Shown here: in pieces, positions 1 through 7,796 of the stretch
How positions within the stretch are numbered: the first letter of the stretch is position 1
How the letters are laid out: every line of letters begins with the position of its first letter
Assembly (NCBI GenBank): GCA_903862855.1
Contig: CAIOZW010000173.1
Coordinates: 1 to 46,423, forward strand
Length of the DNA: 46,423 bases
Source: an uncultured Acidobacteriota bacterium
GTDB lineage: Bacteria > Acidobacteriota > Blastocatellia > RBC074
Direction of reading: 5' to 3'
Notes under the pieces: model-generated
What the model was told of the DNA's origin: nothing
Database searches by the model: none
The model's input: the letters and a program-made list of their open reading frames with translations, nothing else
Translations under genes and position numbers: made by a program

Positions 1-2
1 AG

Positions 3-572
3 CTGCGCCGCATCCGGATAGACGTAACACGTCAGACAGGCGAGATAGGAGAGGACTGGAAGCAGCAGGACGATGATCAGAACCAGCGCGATACGCCGCG
101 ACCGTCTCCCCCATTCTTCCCGCTCCTCGTGTCGAGGTCGAGCCTCCGGAGCACTGTCAAACCCACTGCCAAGAGAAAGGTCAAGAACATGGTCCAGGGT
201 GAGCACTGCGAGCTGTCGGCGGCACTCTGGACAGCCCTGCAGGTGGAGATCGGCCATCTCCGGCTCCTCCAGTGGTCGGCCCACAACAAGCGCCGCCAAC
301 TCATCCGCGGTCAGGTGCTCCTCCGCCAGCCAGTCAAGCCTTGACCACTCGACCAGATGACGCAAAACCAACTCCGAGCTCACAACAGGTCGCTCGACCT
401 CGCTCACGGCCGGATCGGGATCACGCCCGCGGCGGGCGAGGCAGGCCCGACGCCAGGCCTCGAGACACTCCGGGCATACCTCGAGGTGGCGGACCTCACA
501 AAGCATGGTCTCCGCATCGACGGAGCGATCTGGAAACCTCTCCAGTGACGATGGTGAAAGATGCTCAGTCAT
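3..572 (-). CDS. Putative anti-sigma factor / zinc-finger membrane protein (3' end runs off window)
   Basis: Not in the ORF track because it runs off the edge. Minus-strand ATG at 572 reads MTEHLSPSSLERFPDRSVDAETMLCEVRHLEVCPECLEAW...MADLHLQGCPECRRQLAVLT...RRSRRIALVLIIVLLLPVLSYLACLTCYVYPDAAQ. Two HxxxCxxC motifs and a C-terminal TM helix; directly downstream of a sigma-like gene on the same strand. Confidence 0.7.
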   Translation of the reverse strand, partial: MTEHLSPSSLERFPDRSVDAETMLCEVRHLEVCPECLEAWRRACLARRGRDPDPAVSEVERPVVSSELVLRHLVEWSRLDWLAEEHLTADELAALVVGRPLEEPEMADLHLQGCPECRRQLAVLTLDHVLDLSLGSGFDSAPEARPRHEEREEWGRRSRRIALVLIIVLLLPVLSYLACLTCYVYPDAAQ

Positions 573-610
573 AACTCCCCGTACAATGGCACTCCGATTC
601 TCCAACCGGA

Positions 611-1729
611 TCAAAGCAGACGCTTTTCGATCATCTTCATTGCCTGAAACCTCCACTTGTTGACCTGCTGGCGCCCGACTCCCCAGCGCGCCGCCAGCTC
701 GACATTCCTCATCGGCATCAATCTCCAGTTCTCGATCAGCTCCTCGAGAGTTACTCCCAACACCCCGGCCACCTGGCTTGGCGTCGCGACTCCGGCCTCA
801 AAGAGAAGTGTCAGCAGATCCTCCCCACGCGAGGTCGTGAAACTGTAGAAGAAGGTCTCCCGCGGCCGTGGGGGAAGGGTGACCCAGATCTCCCACATCC
901 GCCGCAAAGCGATCCGCTCGTCGATGTGGCGTTCGAGTCCCACGACACCATCCTCCCTTGAAGTTTCCCATAACCATCTGCTCCCCGGAGCATCGTGCCC
1001 GGAGAAGCTGGAATCTGTTGACCCACCCCGCACAATCTGTGAACCGGCGCTCTCACCCGATCCCGCCTCGAGCGGCTCGAGGCGGTGCTCGACCACTCCC
1101 AGAGATGCGGCAACCAAGGCCACCAGATCGTCAAGTTCGACTGGACCACCAATCAACCGGAAGATCTCCGTGAGGAGTGCCACCAGTCGTGCTCCCCTGA
1201 CCACTCCGCCAGCCAGCACGGGGGAGATCTCCAGCGAGCCCAGACTGAGCGGATCGACCCTGACCACCGCCTGGCCCTTCCACTCGCTCCATCCACAGAT
1301 CTGCCGCCCATCATCTTCTCTCCAAAGTCCAAGCTCCCGCTGCCGCTCCAGCAGGTCACGCAGCCGGTCGCGCAGGCGTGTGCGCTGTGGATACTTGGTT
1401 CGGAGATAGTCATTGCAACCATTGATCGCTACTCTCTGTGCATATTGACGAAAATCGACGATTCCAGGCGGCCGTTTCTCGTCAACCAGACGCCGGAGGG
1501 CCGAGACAAGCCGGGCGAGGATATCGTGGTAGAGATCCTCGGCATCGGGGTTGGCCGGACTGGCCCCGCGCTCCGTGACATAGAAATGGAGCCGGTAGCG
1601 AATCGTCCGGCGCACGATCGGAGCCCCCTCCTCAAGGATAAGTCGTTCGAGCAGGTCTGACAGTTCGGTCGTCTCATCAGCCTGCCCTGCCTGCCCGATC
1701 TGGAGAAATGAGAGCAGCGTTTTGTCCAT
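611..1729 (-). CDS. Sigma-70-like (ECF-type) RNA polymerase sigma factor, divergent
   Basis: 372 aa. Region-2-like segment (NPDAEDLYHDILARLVSALRRL...FRQYAQRVAINGCNDYLRTKYP) and C-terminal HTH-like segment (NVELAARWGVGRQQVNKWRFQAMKMIEKRLL). Next to a zinc-finger anti-sigma-like gene. Confidence 0.6.
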   Translation of the reverse strand: MDKTLLSFLQIGQAGQADETTELSDLLERLILEEGAPIVRRTIRYRLHFYVTERGASPANPDAEDLYHDILARLVSALRRLVDEKRPPGIVDFRQYAQRVAINGCNDYLRTKYPQRTRLRDRLRDLLERQRELGLWREDDGRQICGWSEWKGQAVVRVDPLSLGSLEISPVLAGGVVRGARLVALLTEIFRLIGGPVELDDLVALVAASLGVVEHRLEPLEAGSGESAGSQIVRGGSTDSSFSGHDAPGSRWLWETSREDGVVGLERHIDERIALRRMWEIWVTLPPRPRETFFYSFTTSRGEDLLTLLFEAGVATPSQVAGVLGVTLEELIENWRLMPMRNVELAARWGVGRQQVNKWRFQAMKMIEKRLL

Positions 1730-1993
1730 CTTTGCCGGCCTGCCTTCAAATCAGCTTCGAATCGAGTCTGTCCATTCTCGTAACTCTGTTGATTAATTCT
1801 GGTAAACAAGCCCGGATTTTCTGGTGAAGATCACCGGAAAGTGCGGATGAACTCGCGACGTGATCCAAAGATGAATCCAGGGTGAGCCGCTTCAAGACCT
1901 CATCCAAACCAATCACCGGTAATCGACAACGGGTCAGACCATGTCGACTATTGGCAGCCGAGCCAGAAGATCCTGGTAAGGCGGAAGAGGCAC

Positions 1994-2347
1994 TTAGTGA
2001 ATAAAAGTCCACCTGAGATTCAATTCTTTGACTTTTCGAACCTCTATACTCCACTGGGACCATTGCAGAGGCTTATTCGATGGCAGACTAATCCACCCAT
2101 ACCCACCCGGTGGTGTAAATTCCAGTACAGGCCGCTCCTGAAAAGAGTCCTGAAGTCCATTTATCACTGCCATTGTCTCGGCTGAGGTGCCGTAACTGAT
2201 AGGACAGGCAGAGACTTGTCCGTTCAACAAAAGACAGATAAGAGACAATGAAGAGACAGCCAAGAGACAGGGAACGCTGATCCCAACCGAGGATTTGATG
2301 GTATGGCTCTGGCCAACTTCCCGGTTAACGACCATGGCCAACTTCAC
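1994..2347 (-). CDS. Small hypothetical protein with signal-peptide-like hydrophobic segment; true start uncertain
   Basis: 117-aa ORF with hydrophobic stretch VPCLLAVSSLSLICLLLNGQVSA. The first ATG lies in the 25-bp tandem repeats, so the annotated 5' end may be acquired from the repeat. Confidence 0.3.
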   Translation of the reverse strand: MKLAMVVNREVGQSHTIKSSVGISVPCLLAVSSLSLICLLLNGQVSACPISYGTSAETMAVINGLQDSFQERPVLEFTPPGGYGWISLPSNKPLQWSQWSIEVRKVKELNLRWTFIH

Positions 2348-2467
2348 GGTTAACCTCTATGGCCAACTTCACGGTTAACCTCTATGGCCAACTTCACGGT
2401 TAACCTCCACGGCCAATTTCCCGGTTAACCTCCATGGCCAATTTCCCGGTCAACGACCTTGGCCAAC
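2310..2467. repeat. Tandem array: six 25-bp units plus a partial seventh
   Basis: Consensus TGGCCAAYTTCMCGGTTAACCTCYA, copies starting at 2310, 2335, 2360, 2385, 2410, 2435 and partial at 2460. First and last full copies end in AACGACC instead of AACCTC. Confidence 0.95.
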
Positions 2468-2647
2468 AATCCTGCTCATCAACCACAGCCATCCCTGCCA
2501 CTCTTCATATAAAGACGGGATTTCCCCCACTTAATTCCCACCCACCCAACTTTTTCCGGGAATTTCTCCGCCCCCCTGGAGACACAGGACGGCCACCCCA
2601 ACCCGGGGTAGGTAATGATTGGTCAATCTGGCTGAATGGGTAGAAAT

Positions 2648-2689
2648 GAAAAAGGCCGGAGGGGGCGAGTCTCTCGCCACCATCCGGCC
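2648..2689 (-). terminator. Rho-independent terminator of the aceE-like gene
   Basis: Minus strand GGCCGGATGGTGGCGAGAGACTCGCCCCCTCCGGCC followed by TTTTTCATTT. Confidence 0.8.
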
Positions 2690-2714
2690 AGGTAAGCAGG
2701 ATTGTAAGTCAGGA

Positions 2715-5420
2715 TCAGGCGCTTGCGGCGTCGTTCTTATCGGGTGCAAATCCAAGATCGATGAGGGCCTGGGCAGCCTTCTTCAGGTTGAACTTGCCTT
2801 CACGGGCCAGCTTCGAGAGGGCCGCCGCGACGATCGCCTCGGCGCTGATCTCGAAGTGGTGACGGAGGTGGGGACGATCTTCACTGCGACCGAATCCGTC
2901 GGTCCCGAGCGAGACGAGCCGGTTACCCAGCCACGGTGCAAGCTGATCGGGAACGATCTTCATGTAGTCGGTCGAAGCGATGATCGGACCCTCGGCATTG
3001 CCGAGCGCCTGCAGAATGTAGGGCTGCAGCTCGGGTGCAGTCGGGTTGAGCCGGTTGAGCCGCTCGACGCGCAGTGCATCACGCCGCAGTTCATTATAGC
3101 TGGTGACGCTCCAGACATCGGCGTTGACCTTGTACTGCTCGGCGAGAATCTGCTGGGCGCGGAGAGCCTCGGGGAGCATCGGCCCGCTGCCGAAAAGCTG
3201 GACCTTGGCCTTGCCGGCCGCAGACTTCAGCTTGTAGATACCGCGGATGATCCCCTCGTTCACCCCTTCCGGAAGGGGTGGCTGGACATAGTTCTCATTG
3301 TAGAGGGTGATGTAGTAGAAGAGATCCTCGTGTTCACCGTACATGCGACGGAGTCCGTCCTGGACGATGACGGCAATCTCATAGGCGTAGGCTGGATCGT
3401 AAGCGGCACAGGTCGGCACGGTGCTCGCCAGAACATGGCTGTGGCCATCCTGGTGCTGGAGTCCCTCGCCATTGAGGGTCGTCCGGCCGGCGGTGGCGCC
3501 GCAGAGGAAGCCCTTGCCGCGTGAATCGGCGAAGGCCCAGATGAAGTCACCGACACGCTGGAACCCAAACATCGAGTAGAAGATATAGAAGGGGATCATC
3601 TCGACGTTGTAGTTGGCATAGGCCGTTCCGGCAGCGGTGAAGGAGGCCATCGAACCCGCCTCGGTGATGCCCTCTTCGAGAATCTGTCCCTCTTTCGATT
3701 CCTTGTAGTAGAGGAACATGTCTGAATCGTGTGGCTCATAGAGCTGCCCCTGGCTGGCATAGATGCCGACCTGGCGGAAGAGGGATTCCATACCGAAGGT
3801 CCGGGCCTCGTCGGGGATGATCGGAACGATCCGCTTGCCAAGCTCCTTGTGCTTGGTCAGAAGCTGGGTCAGGACACGAACCATGGCCATGGTCGTCGAG
3901 ACCTCGCGCCCCTGGGATCCCTCGGTCTGCTCCTTGAAGAAGTCGATCGGTGGGATGGAGAGCGCCTCTTTGTTGAACTCGCGCTTCGGATAGTAGCCGC
4001 CGAGTGCCTGCCGGCGCTCGTGGAGATAGATGACCTCGCGGCTCTCGGCCGGGGGCACGTAGATCTTCGCAGCGATCGCATCCTGCTCGGAGATCGGCAG
4101 GTCGAAGCGTCTGGTGAAGTTGACGAGATCGGTCTCGTCGAGCTTCTTCGACTGATGGGCAAGGTTGCGCCCCTCACCGCCGGACGGGCCAAGACCGTAA
4201 CCCTTGATCGTCTTGGCAAGGATGACCGTCGGCTGGCCGCGGTGCTCGTAGGCACGGCGGTAGGCATTGTAGACCTTGAGCGAATCGTGCCCGCCCCGCC
4301 GCAGATTCCAGAGGTCGTCGTCGCTCCAGTCCTTGACCAGTTCGAGCAGCTCCGGATATTTGCCAAAGAACTTCTCGCGCAGGTAGGCGCCATCGCGGGT
4401 GCGGAAGCTCTGGTATTCACCATCGACGCACTCGGCCATGCGCTTCAGCAGCAGTCCATGCTTGTCGCGCTCGAAGAGCGGATCCCAGACCCGGCCCCAG
4501 AGGCACTTGATGACATTCCAGCCGGCACCGCGGAAGGCGGCCTCGAGCTCGGTGACGATCTGGCCGTTGCCACGAACCGGGCCATCGAGCCGCTGGAGGT
4601 TGCAGTTGACGACAAAGATGAGGTTGTCGAGCTTCTCGCGGGCGGCCAGGGTCAGGGAGCCCATCGACTCCGGCTCGTCCATCTCACCGTCGCCAAGGAA
4701 GGCCCAGACCTTGCGGTCAGTTGCCGGGATGAGGCCGCGATTCTCGAGATAACGCATGAAGCGGGCCTGATAGATCGAATTGAGCGAGGTCAACCCCATC
4801 GAGACGGTCGGGAAGCGCCAGAAATCGGGCATCAGCCAGGGATGTGGATATGATGAGAGGCCGGGTGTGCCGCGCAGCTCGTGCCGGAAGTTGGCGAGGT
4901 GAGCCTCATCGAGGCGGCCTTCGAGGAATGCGCGGGAGTAGATGCCGGGCGATGCGTGCCCCTGGAAATAGACGTGGTCTCCCGGCAGTGGCTGACCTTC
5001 CGGTCCGGGTATGCTCCCGCGGAAGAAGTGATTGAACCCGACCTCCATGAGTGTCGCCACCGAGGCGTAGGTCGCAATGTGGCCACCGATTCCGGCATCC
5101 TTCTTGTTCTGCCCGACGACCATGGCCATGGCATTCCAGCGGATGATGCTCTTGATGCGTCGCTCGGTCTCCAGATCGCCCGGATAGGGGACCTCCTCGG
5201 CCGGAGTTATCGTATTGCAATATGGCGTATTGAACTGGATCGGGATCTTCACCCCCTCGATACGGGCCCGATCGGCTAGAAGTTTCAACAGATAGGCTGC
5301 CCGTTCGGGCTCATCCTCGGCCAAAATCTGGTTCCAGGCTTCGAGCCATTCGGAGGTCTCCTGCGGATCGTGATCGCCCACCGCATCTACGTGTTCATCG
5401 ATTGTGGATTTTGATTGCAT
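2715..5420 (-). CDS. aceE: Pyruvate dehydrogenase E1 component, homodimeric type
   Basis: 901 aa; characteristic text such as GHIATYASVATLMEVGFNHFFRG, VWAFLGDGEMDEPES, AKTIKGYGLGPSGGEGRNLAHQSKKLDE, IIPDEARTFGMESLFRQVGIY, GTDGFGRSEDR. Confidence 0.96.
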   Translation of the reverse strand: MQSKSTIDEHVDAVGDHDPQETSEWLEAWNQILAEDEPERAAYLLKLLADRARIEGVKIPIQFNTPYCNTITPAEEVPYPGDLETERRIKSIIRWNAMAMVVGQNKKDAGIGGHIATYASVATLMEVGFNHFFRGSIPGPEGQPLPGDHVYFQGHASPGIYSRAFLEGRLDEAHLANFRHELRGTPGLSSYPHPWLMPDFWRFPTVSMGLTSLNSIYQARFMRYLENRGLIPATDRKVWAFLGDGEMDEPESMGSLTLAAREKLDNLIFVVNCNLQRLDGPVRGNGQIVTELEAAFRGAGWNVIKCLWGRVWDPLFERDKHGLLLKRMAECVDGEYQSFRTRDGAYLREKFFGKYPELLELVKDWSDDDLWNLRRGGHDSLKVYNAYRRAYEHRGQPTVILAKTIKGYGLGPSGGEGRNLAHQSKKLDETDLVNFTRRFDLPISEQDAIAAKIYVPPAESREVIYLHERRQALGGYYPKREFNKEALSIPPIDFFKEQTEGSQGREVSTTMAMVRVLTQLLTKHKELGKRIVPIIPDEARTFGMESLFRQVGIYASQGQLYEPHDSDMFLYYKESKEGQILEEGITEAGSMASFTAAGTAYANYNVEMIPFYIFYSMFGFQRVGDFIWAFADSRGKGFLCGATAGRTTLNGEGLQHQDGHSHVLASTVPTCAAYDPAYAYEIAVIVQDGLRRMYGEHEDLFYYITLYNENYVQPPLPEGVNEGIIRGIYKLKSAAGKAKVQLFGSGPMLPEALRAQQILAEQYKVNADVWSVTSYNELRRDALRVERLNRLNPTAPELQPYILQALGNAEGPIIASTDYMKIVPDQLAPWLGNRLVSLGTDGFGRSEDRPHLRHHFEISAEAIVAAALSKLAREGKFNLKKAAQALIDLGFAPDKNDAASA

Positions 5421-5574
5421 ATTACCTCACCCCGGTTTAGAAGATACATCTCAACAAATTTGAGATCATACCATCCCGCCTCAAAACGGAAAAACGATTT
5501 TGGGATTCGAAAGAGCCCTTTTGCAAAGTCTGGACCAGGTTCGCGATTGGCCGGATTCACCTTACGGTAGACCA

Positions 5575-6966
5575 TCAGAGCTCAACCTCGTCGAGATAGT
5601 CCGGGATCTCGACCGCCCAGCCATCACGTGCCGCGATCTTCTGGCGCAGCGACTCCGCCGCCTCGATCTCGCCGTGGACGAGGAATGTCCGGCGCGGCGG
5701 GCGGACAAAGCCATCGAGCCATCGCAGAATTTCATGGTAGTCGGCGTGAGCCGAGAGACTGTCGAGTGACTCGACGTGGGCCCGCACCGGAACCATCTGA
5801 CCGAAGATACGGATCTCCGGCTCGCCGTTGAGTATCCGCCGTCCCCGTGTGCCCATCGCCTGAAAACCGACAAAGAGGATCGTGTTTCGCGGGTCGGGCA
5901 ATCTTTTGCGGAGGTGGTGGAGAACCCGCCCACCCGTGCACATCCCGCTGGCCGAGATGACGATGGTCGGCTCTTCACGACTGGTGAGCGCCTTCGACTC
6001 ATCACGGGTTCGCACCAGATTGAACCTTTTCGTCGCCAGCGGATTGCGTTGCTCATCGAGGAGATCCTTCATCTCGATGTCGTGACCTTCTGTATGGCGC
6101 AGGTAGAGGCGAGTCGCATTCGAAGCCATCGGGGAGTCGACGATGACCGGGACGGTCGGAATCCGCCCCTCCTCCTCGAGAGCGCGGAGATGGTAGAGAA
6201 TGGTCTGGGTCCGCCCGACGGCAAAGGCGGGGATAATCACATGACCTCCGCGGGCCACTGTCGCGTTGATGATCTCCGCCAGACGGGCCTTGACATCGAC
6301 TTGCCGGTGCTCACGGTCACCGTAGGTCGATTCGAGAACGAGATAGTCGGCGGCGGCGACCGGCGTCGGGTCGTGAATGATCGGTTCATCGTAGCGCCCA
6401 ATGTCACCGGTCAGCAGAATCGTCTTCTCTTCACCGTGCGGCTCGATCAGGCGCAGCCGCACGAAACTCGAACCGATGATGTGGCCCGCATCGATGAAGT
6501 CGAAACTGAGTCGCGGGGTGAGTTCGATCGACCTCCCGTAATTGACCGGTTCGAACCGGTGGAGAACCCTGTGGACATCACTCTCCCGATAGAGTGGAAG
6601 AGCCGGTTGATGCTTTGAACTGCCGATCTTGTTGGCGTAATCGGCCTCTTCCTCCTGAAGACGTGCCGAATCGGGAAGAAGGATCCGTGCCAGCTCAACC
6701 GTCGCCGGTGTCGCATAGACCCGCCCACTGAAACCCTCCATCGCCAGGCGCGGCAGATACCCGGAGTGATCGATATGCCCGTGGGTGAGTATGACGGCCT
6801 CGATCGAGGCCGGATCGACTGGAAAGGGCTCCCAGTTCCGCAGCCTCAACTGCTTCATCCCCTGGAAGAGCCCGCAATCGATCAGAAAGCTGCGCCCGTC
6901 AACCTTGATCAGATGGCGCGAACCGGTGACAGTTCTGGTTGCCCCGAGAAACTTCAAAGTTGCCAT
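5575..6966 (-). CDS. MBL-fold/beta-CASP RNA-processing-like metallohydrolase
   Basis: HxHxDH motif (THGHIDHSG), GHIIGSS, beta-CASP-type [15 protein letters not shown] and C-terminal VHGE. Start moved to [16 protein letters not shown] (the ORF track start is 36 nt upstream). Confidence 0.9.
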   Translation of the reverse strand: MATLKFLGATRTVTGSRHLIKVDGRSFLIDCGLFQGMKQLRLRNWEPFPVDPASIEAVILTHGHIDHSGYLPRLAMEGFSGRVYATPATVELARILLPDSARLQEEEADYANKIGSSKHQPALPLYRESDVHRVLHRFEPVNYGRSIELTPRLSFDFIDAGHIIGSSFVRLRLIEPHGEEKTILLTGDIGRYDEPIIHDPTPVAAADYLVLESTYGDREHRQVDVKARLAEIINATVARGGHVIIPAFAVGRTQTILYHLRALEEEGRIPTVPVIVDSPMASNATRLYLRHTEGHDIEMKDLLDEQRNPLATKRFNLVRTRDESKALTSREEPTIVISASGMCTGGRVLHHLRKRLPDPRNTILFVGFQAMGTRGRRILNGEPEIRIFGQMVPVRAHVESLDSLSAHADYHEILRWLDGFVRPPRRTFLVHGEIEAAESLRQKIAARDGWAVEIPDYLDEVEL

Positions 6967-6984
6967 TTTCCTCTGTCTCCTGTC

Positions 6985-7032
6985 TCCAAAAGCAAAGACC
7001 ACCCGTGCAGCCGTCCAGCCACACGAGTGGTC
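6985..7032 (-). terminator. Probable intrinsic terminator downstream of the selenoprotein gene
   Basis: Minus strand GACCACTCGTG...CACGGGTGGTC followed by TTTGCTTTT. Confidence 0.6.
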
Positions 7033-7091
7033 CTGTGCTGGCCGGCCCGCCGATCGTGCGTGATCACGTTGCCGGATCGATCCTGACCAGA

Positions 7092-7646
7092 CTACTTCTT
7101 CTTGAGCATACTGCAGGCCTGGAAGGCTGCCGTCGGATCGATGGCCGTATTGCCAACCTCGACGTGCTGCAGCTTCCCTTCCTTGTCTATGACAAAGGTG
7201 GCACGATTGCCAAAACCCTGTGCCTCGTTGAACAGACCGTAGTCCTTGACGACTATCCGTTTGAAATCGCTCAGGAGCGGGAAGGTTACCCCGAGATCCT
7301 GCGCAAAACGCCGGTTGGCCGGCACACTGTCGACACTTACTCCAAAGATCTGTGTCTCCGTCTCTTCGAATTTGGCGAGATCAGCCTGATACGCCTTCAT
7401 TTCGCGCGTTCAGCCACCGGTAAAGGCGAGAACATAGAAGGCGAGGACGACATTCTTCTGTCCACGAAAGTCGCTCAGCTTGTAGGTCTTGCCATCAGTG
7501 CCCGGCAGCGTAAAGTCGGGAGCCATCTCACCGACCTTCAGCGCCGGCAGCTTGGCTGACGCAGCCGGTGCCTGGGCCATTGCCAGGACGCCGGTCATTG
7601 TCAGCAGCAGCCCGGCACAACCGGCCAGAAATGCTTTCTTGAGCAT
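7092..7646 (-). CDS. Predicted selenocysteine-containing AhpC/TSA-family peroxiredoxin, secreted (UGA=Sec at 7412-7410)
   Basis: Track ORFs 7410..7661 and 7092..7400 share one frame. Combined reading [28 protein letters not shown]...[93 protein letters not shown]...[13 protein letters not shown] occupies the conserved catalytic Cys position; GGAGG lies 8 nt before the chosen ATG. Confidence 0.85.
7374..7395 (-). promoter_or_regulatory. Putative bacterial SECIS element (within the coding sequence)
   Basis: 15-36 nt after UGA: GGCG-U-AUC-A-GGC-U-GAU-CU-CGCC. Lower stem GGCG/CGCC, upper stem AUCA/UGAU, GG in the apical loop 24-25 nt from UGA. Confidence 0.7.
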
Positions 7647-7796
7647 GGTCATTTCCTCCATTGAGATTTCCTGAATGTCAGGATCAGGACATCATAGTCC
7701 AATGACAACCGCACGAAGTCAATGCGAATGGGCCATCCCGATTACGCTACTGGCAGAGAAAGTCAGGGTAATCGCATCAAGGAATGAGCCACCATT

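Noticed and set aside
2310-2467. CRISPR array
   Set aside because: Units are contiguous with no unique spacers and no cas genes are present.
3729-4853. 374-aa plus-strand ORF (also 2619-3524) opposite aceE
   Set aside because: Antisense shadow of a strongly supported pyruvate dehydrogenase E1 frame; translation has no recognisable domain.
7410-7661. Pseudogene or frameshifted redoxin
   Set aside because: Both halves are in the same frame, undecayed, with the stop exactly at the catalytic Cys codon and a SECIS-like hairpin after it; Sec is the better explanation, though a Cys-to-stop mutation or sequencing error is not excluded.
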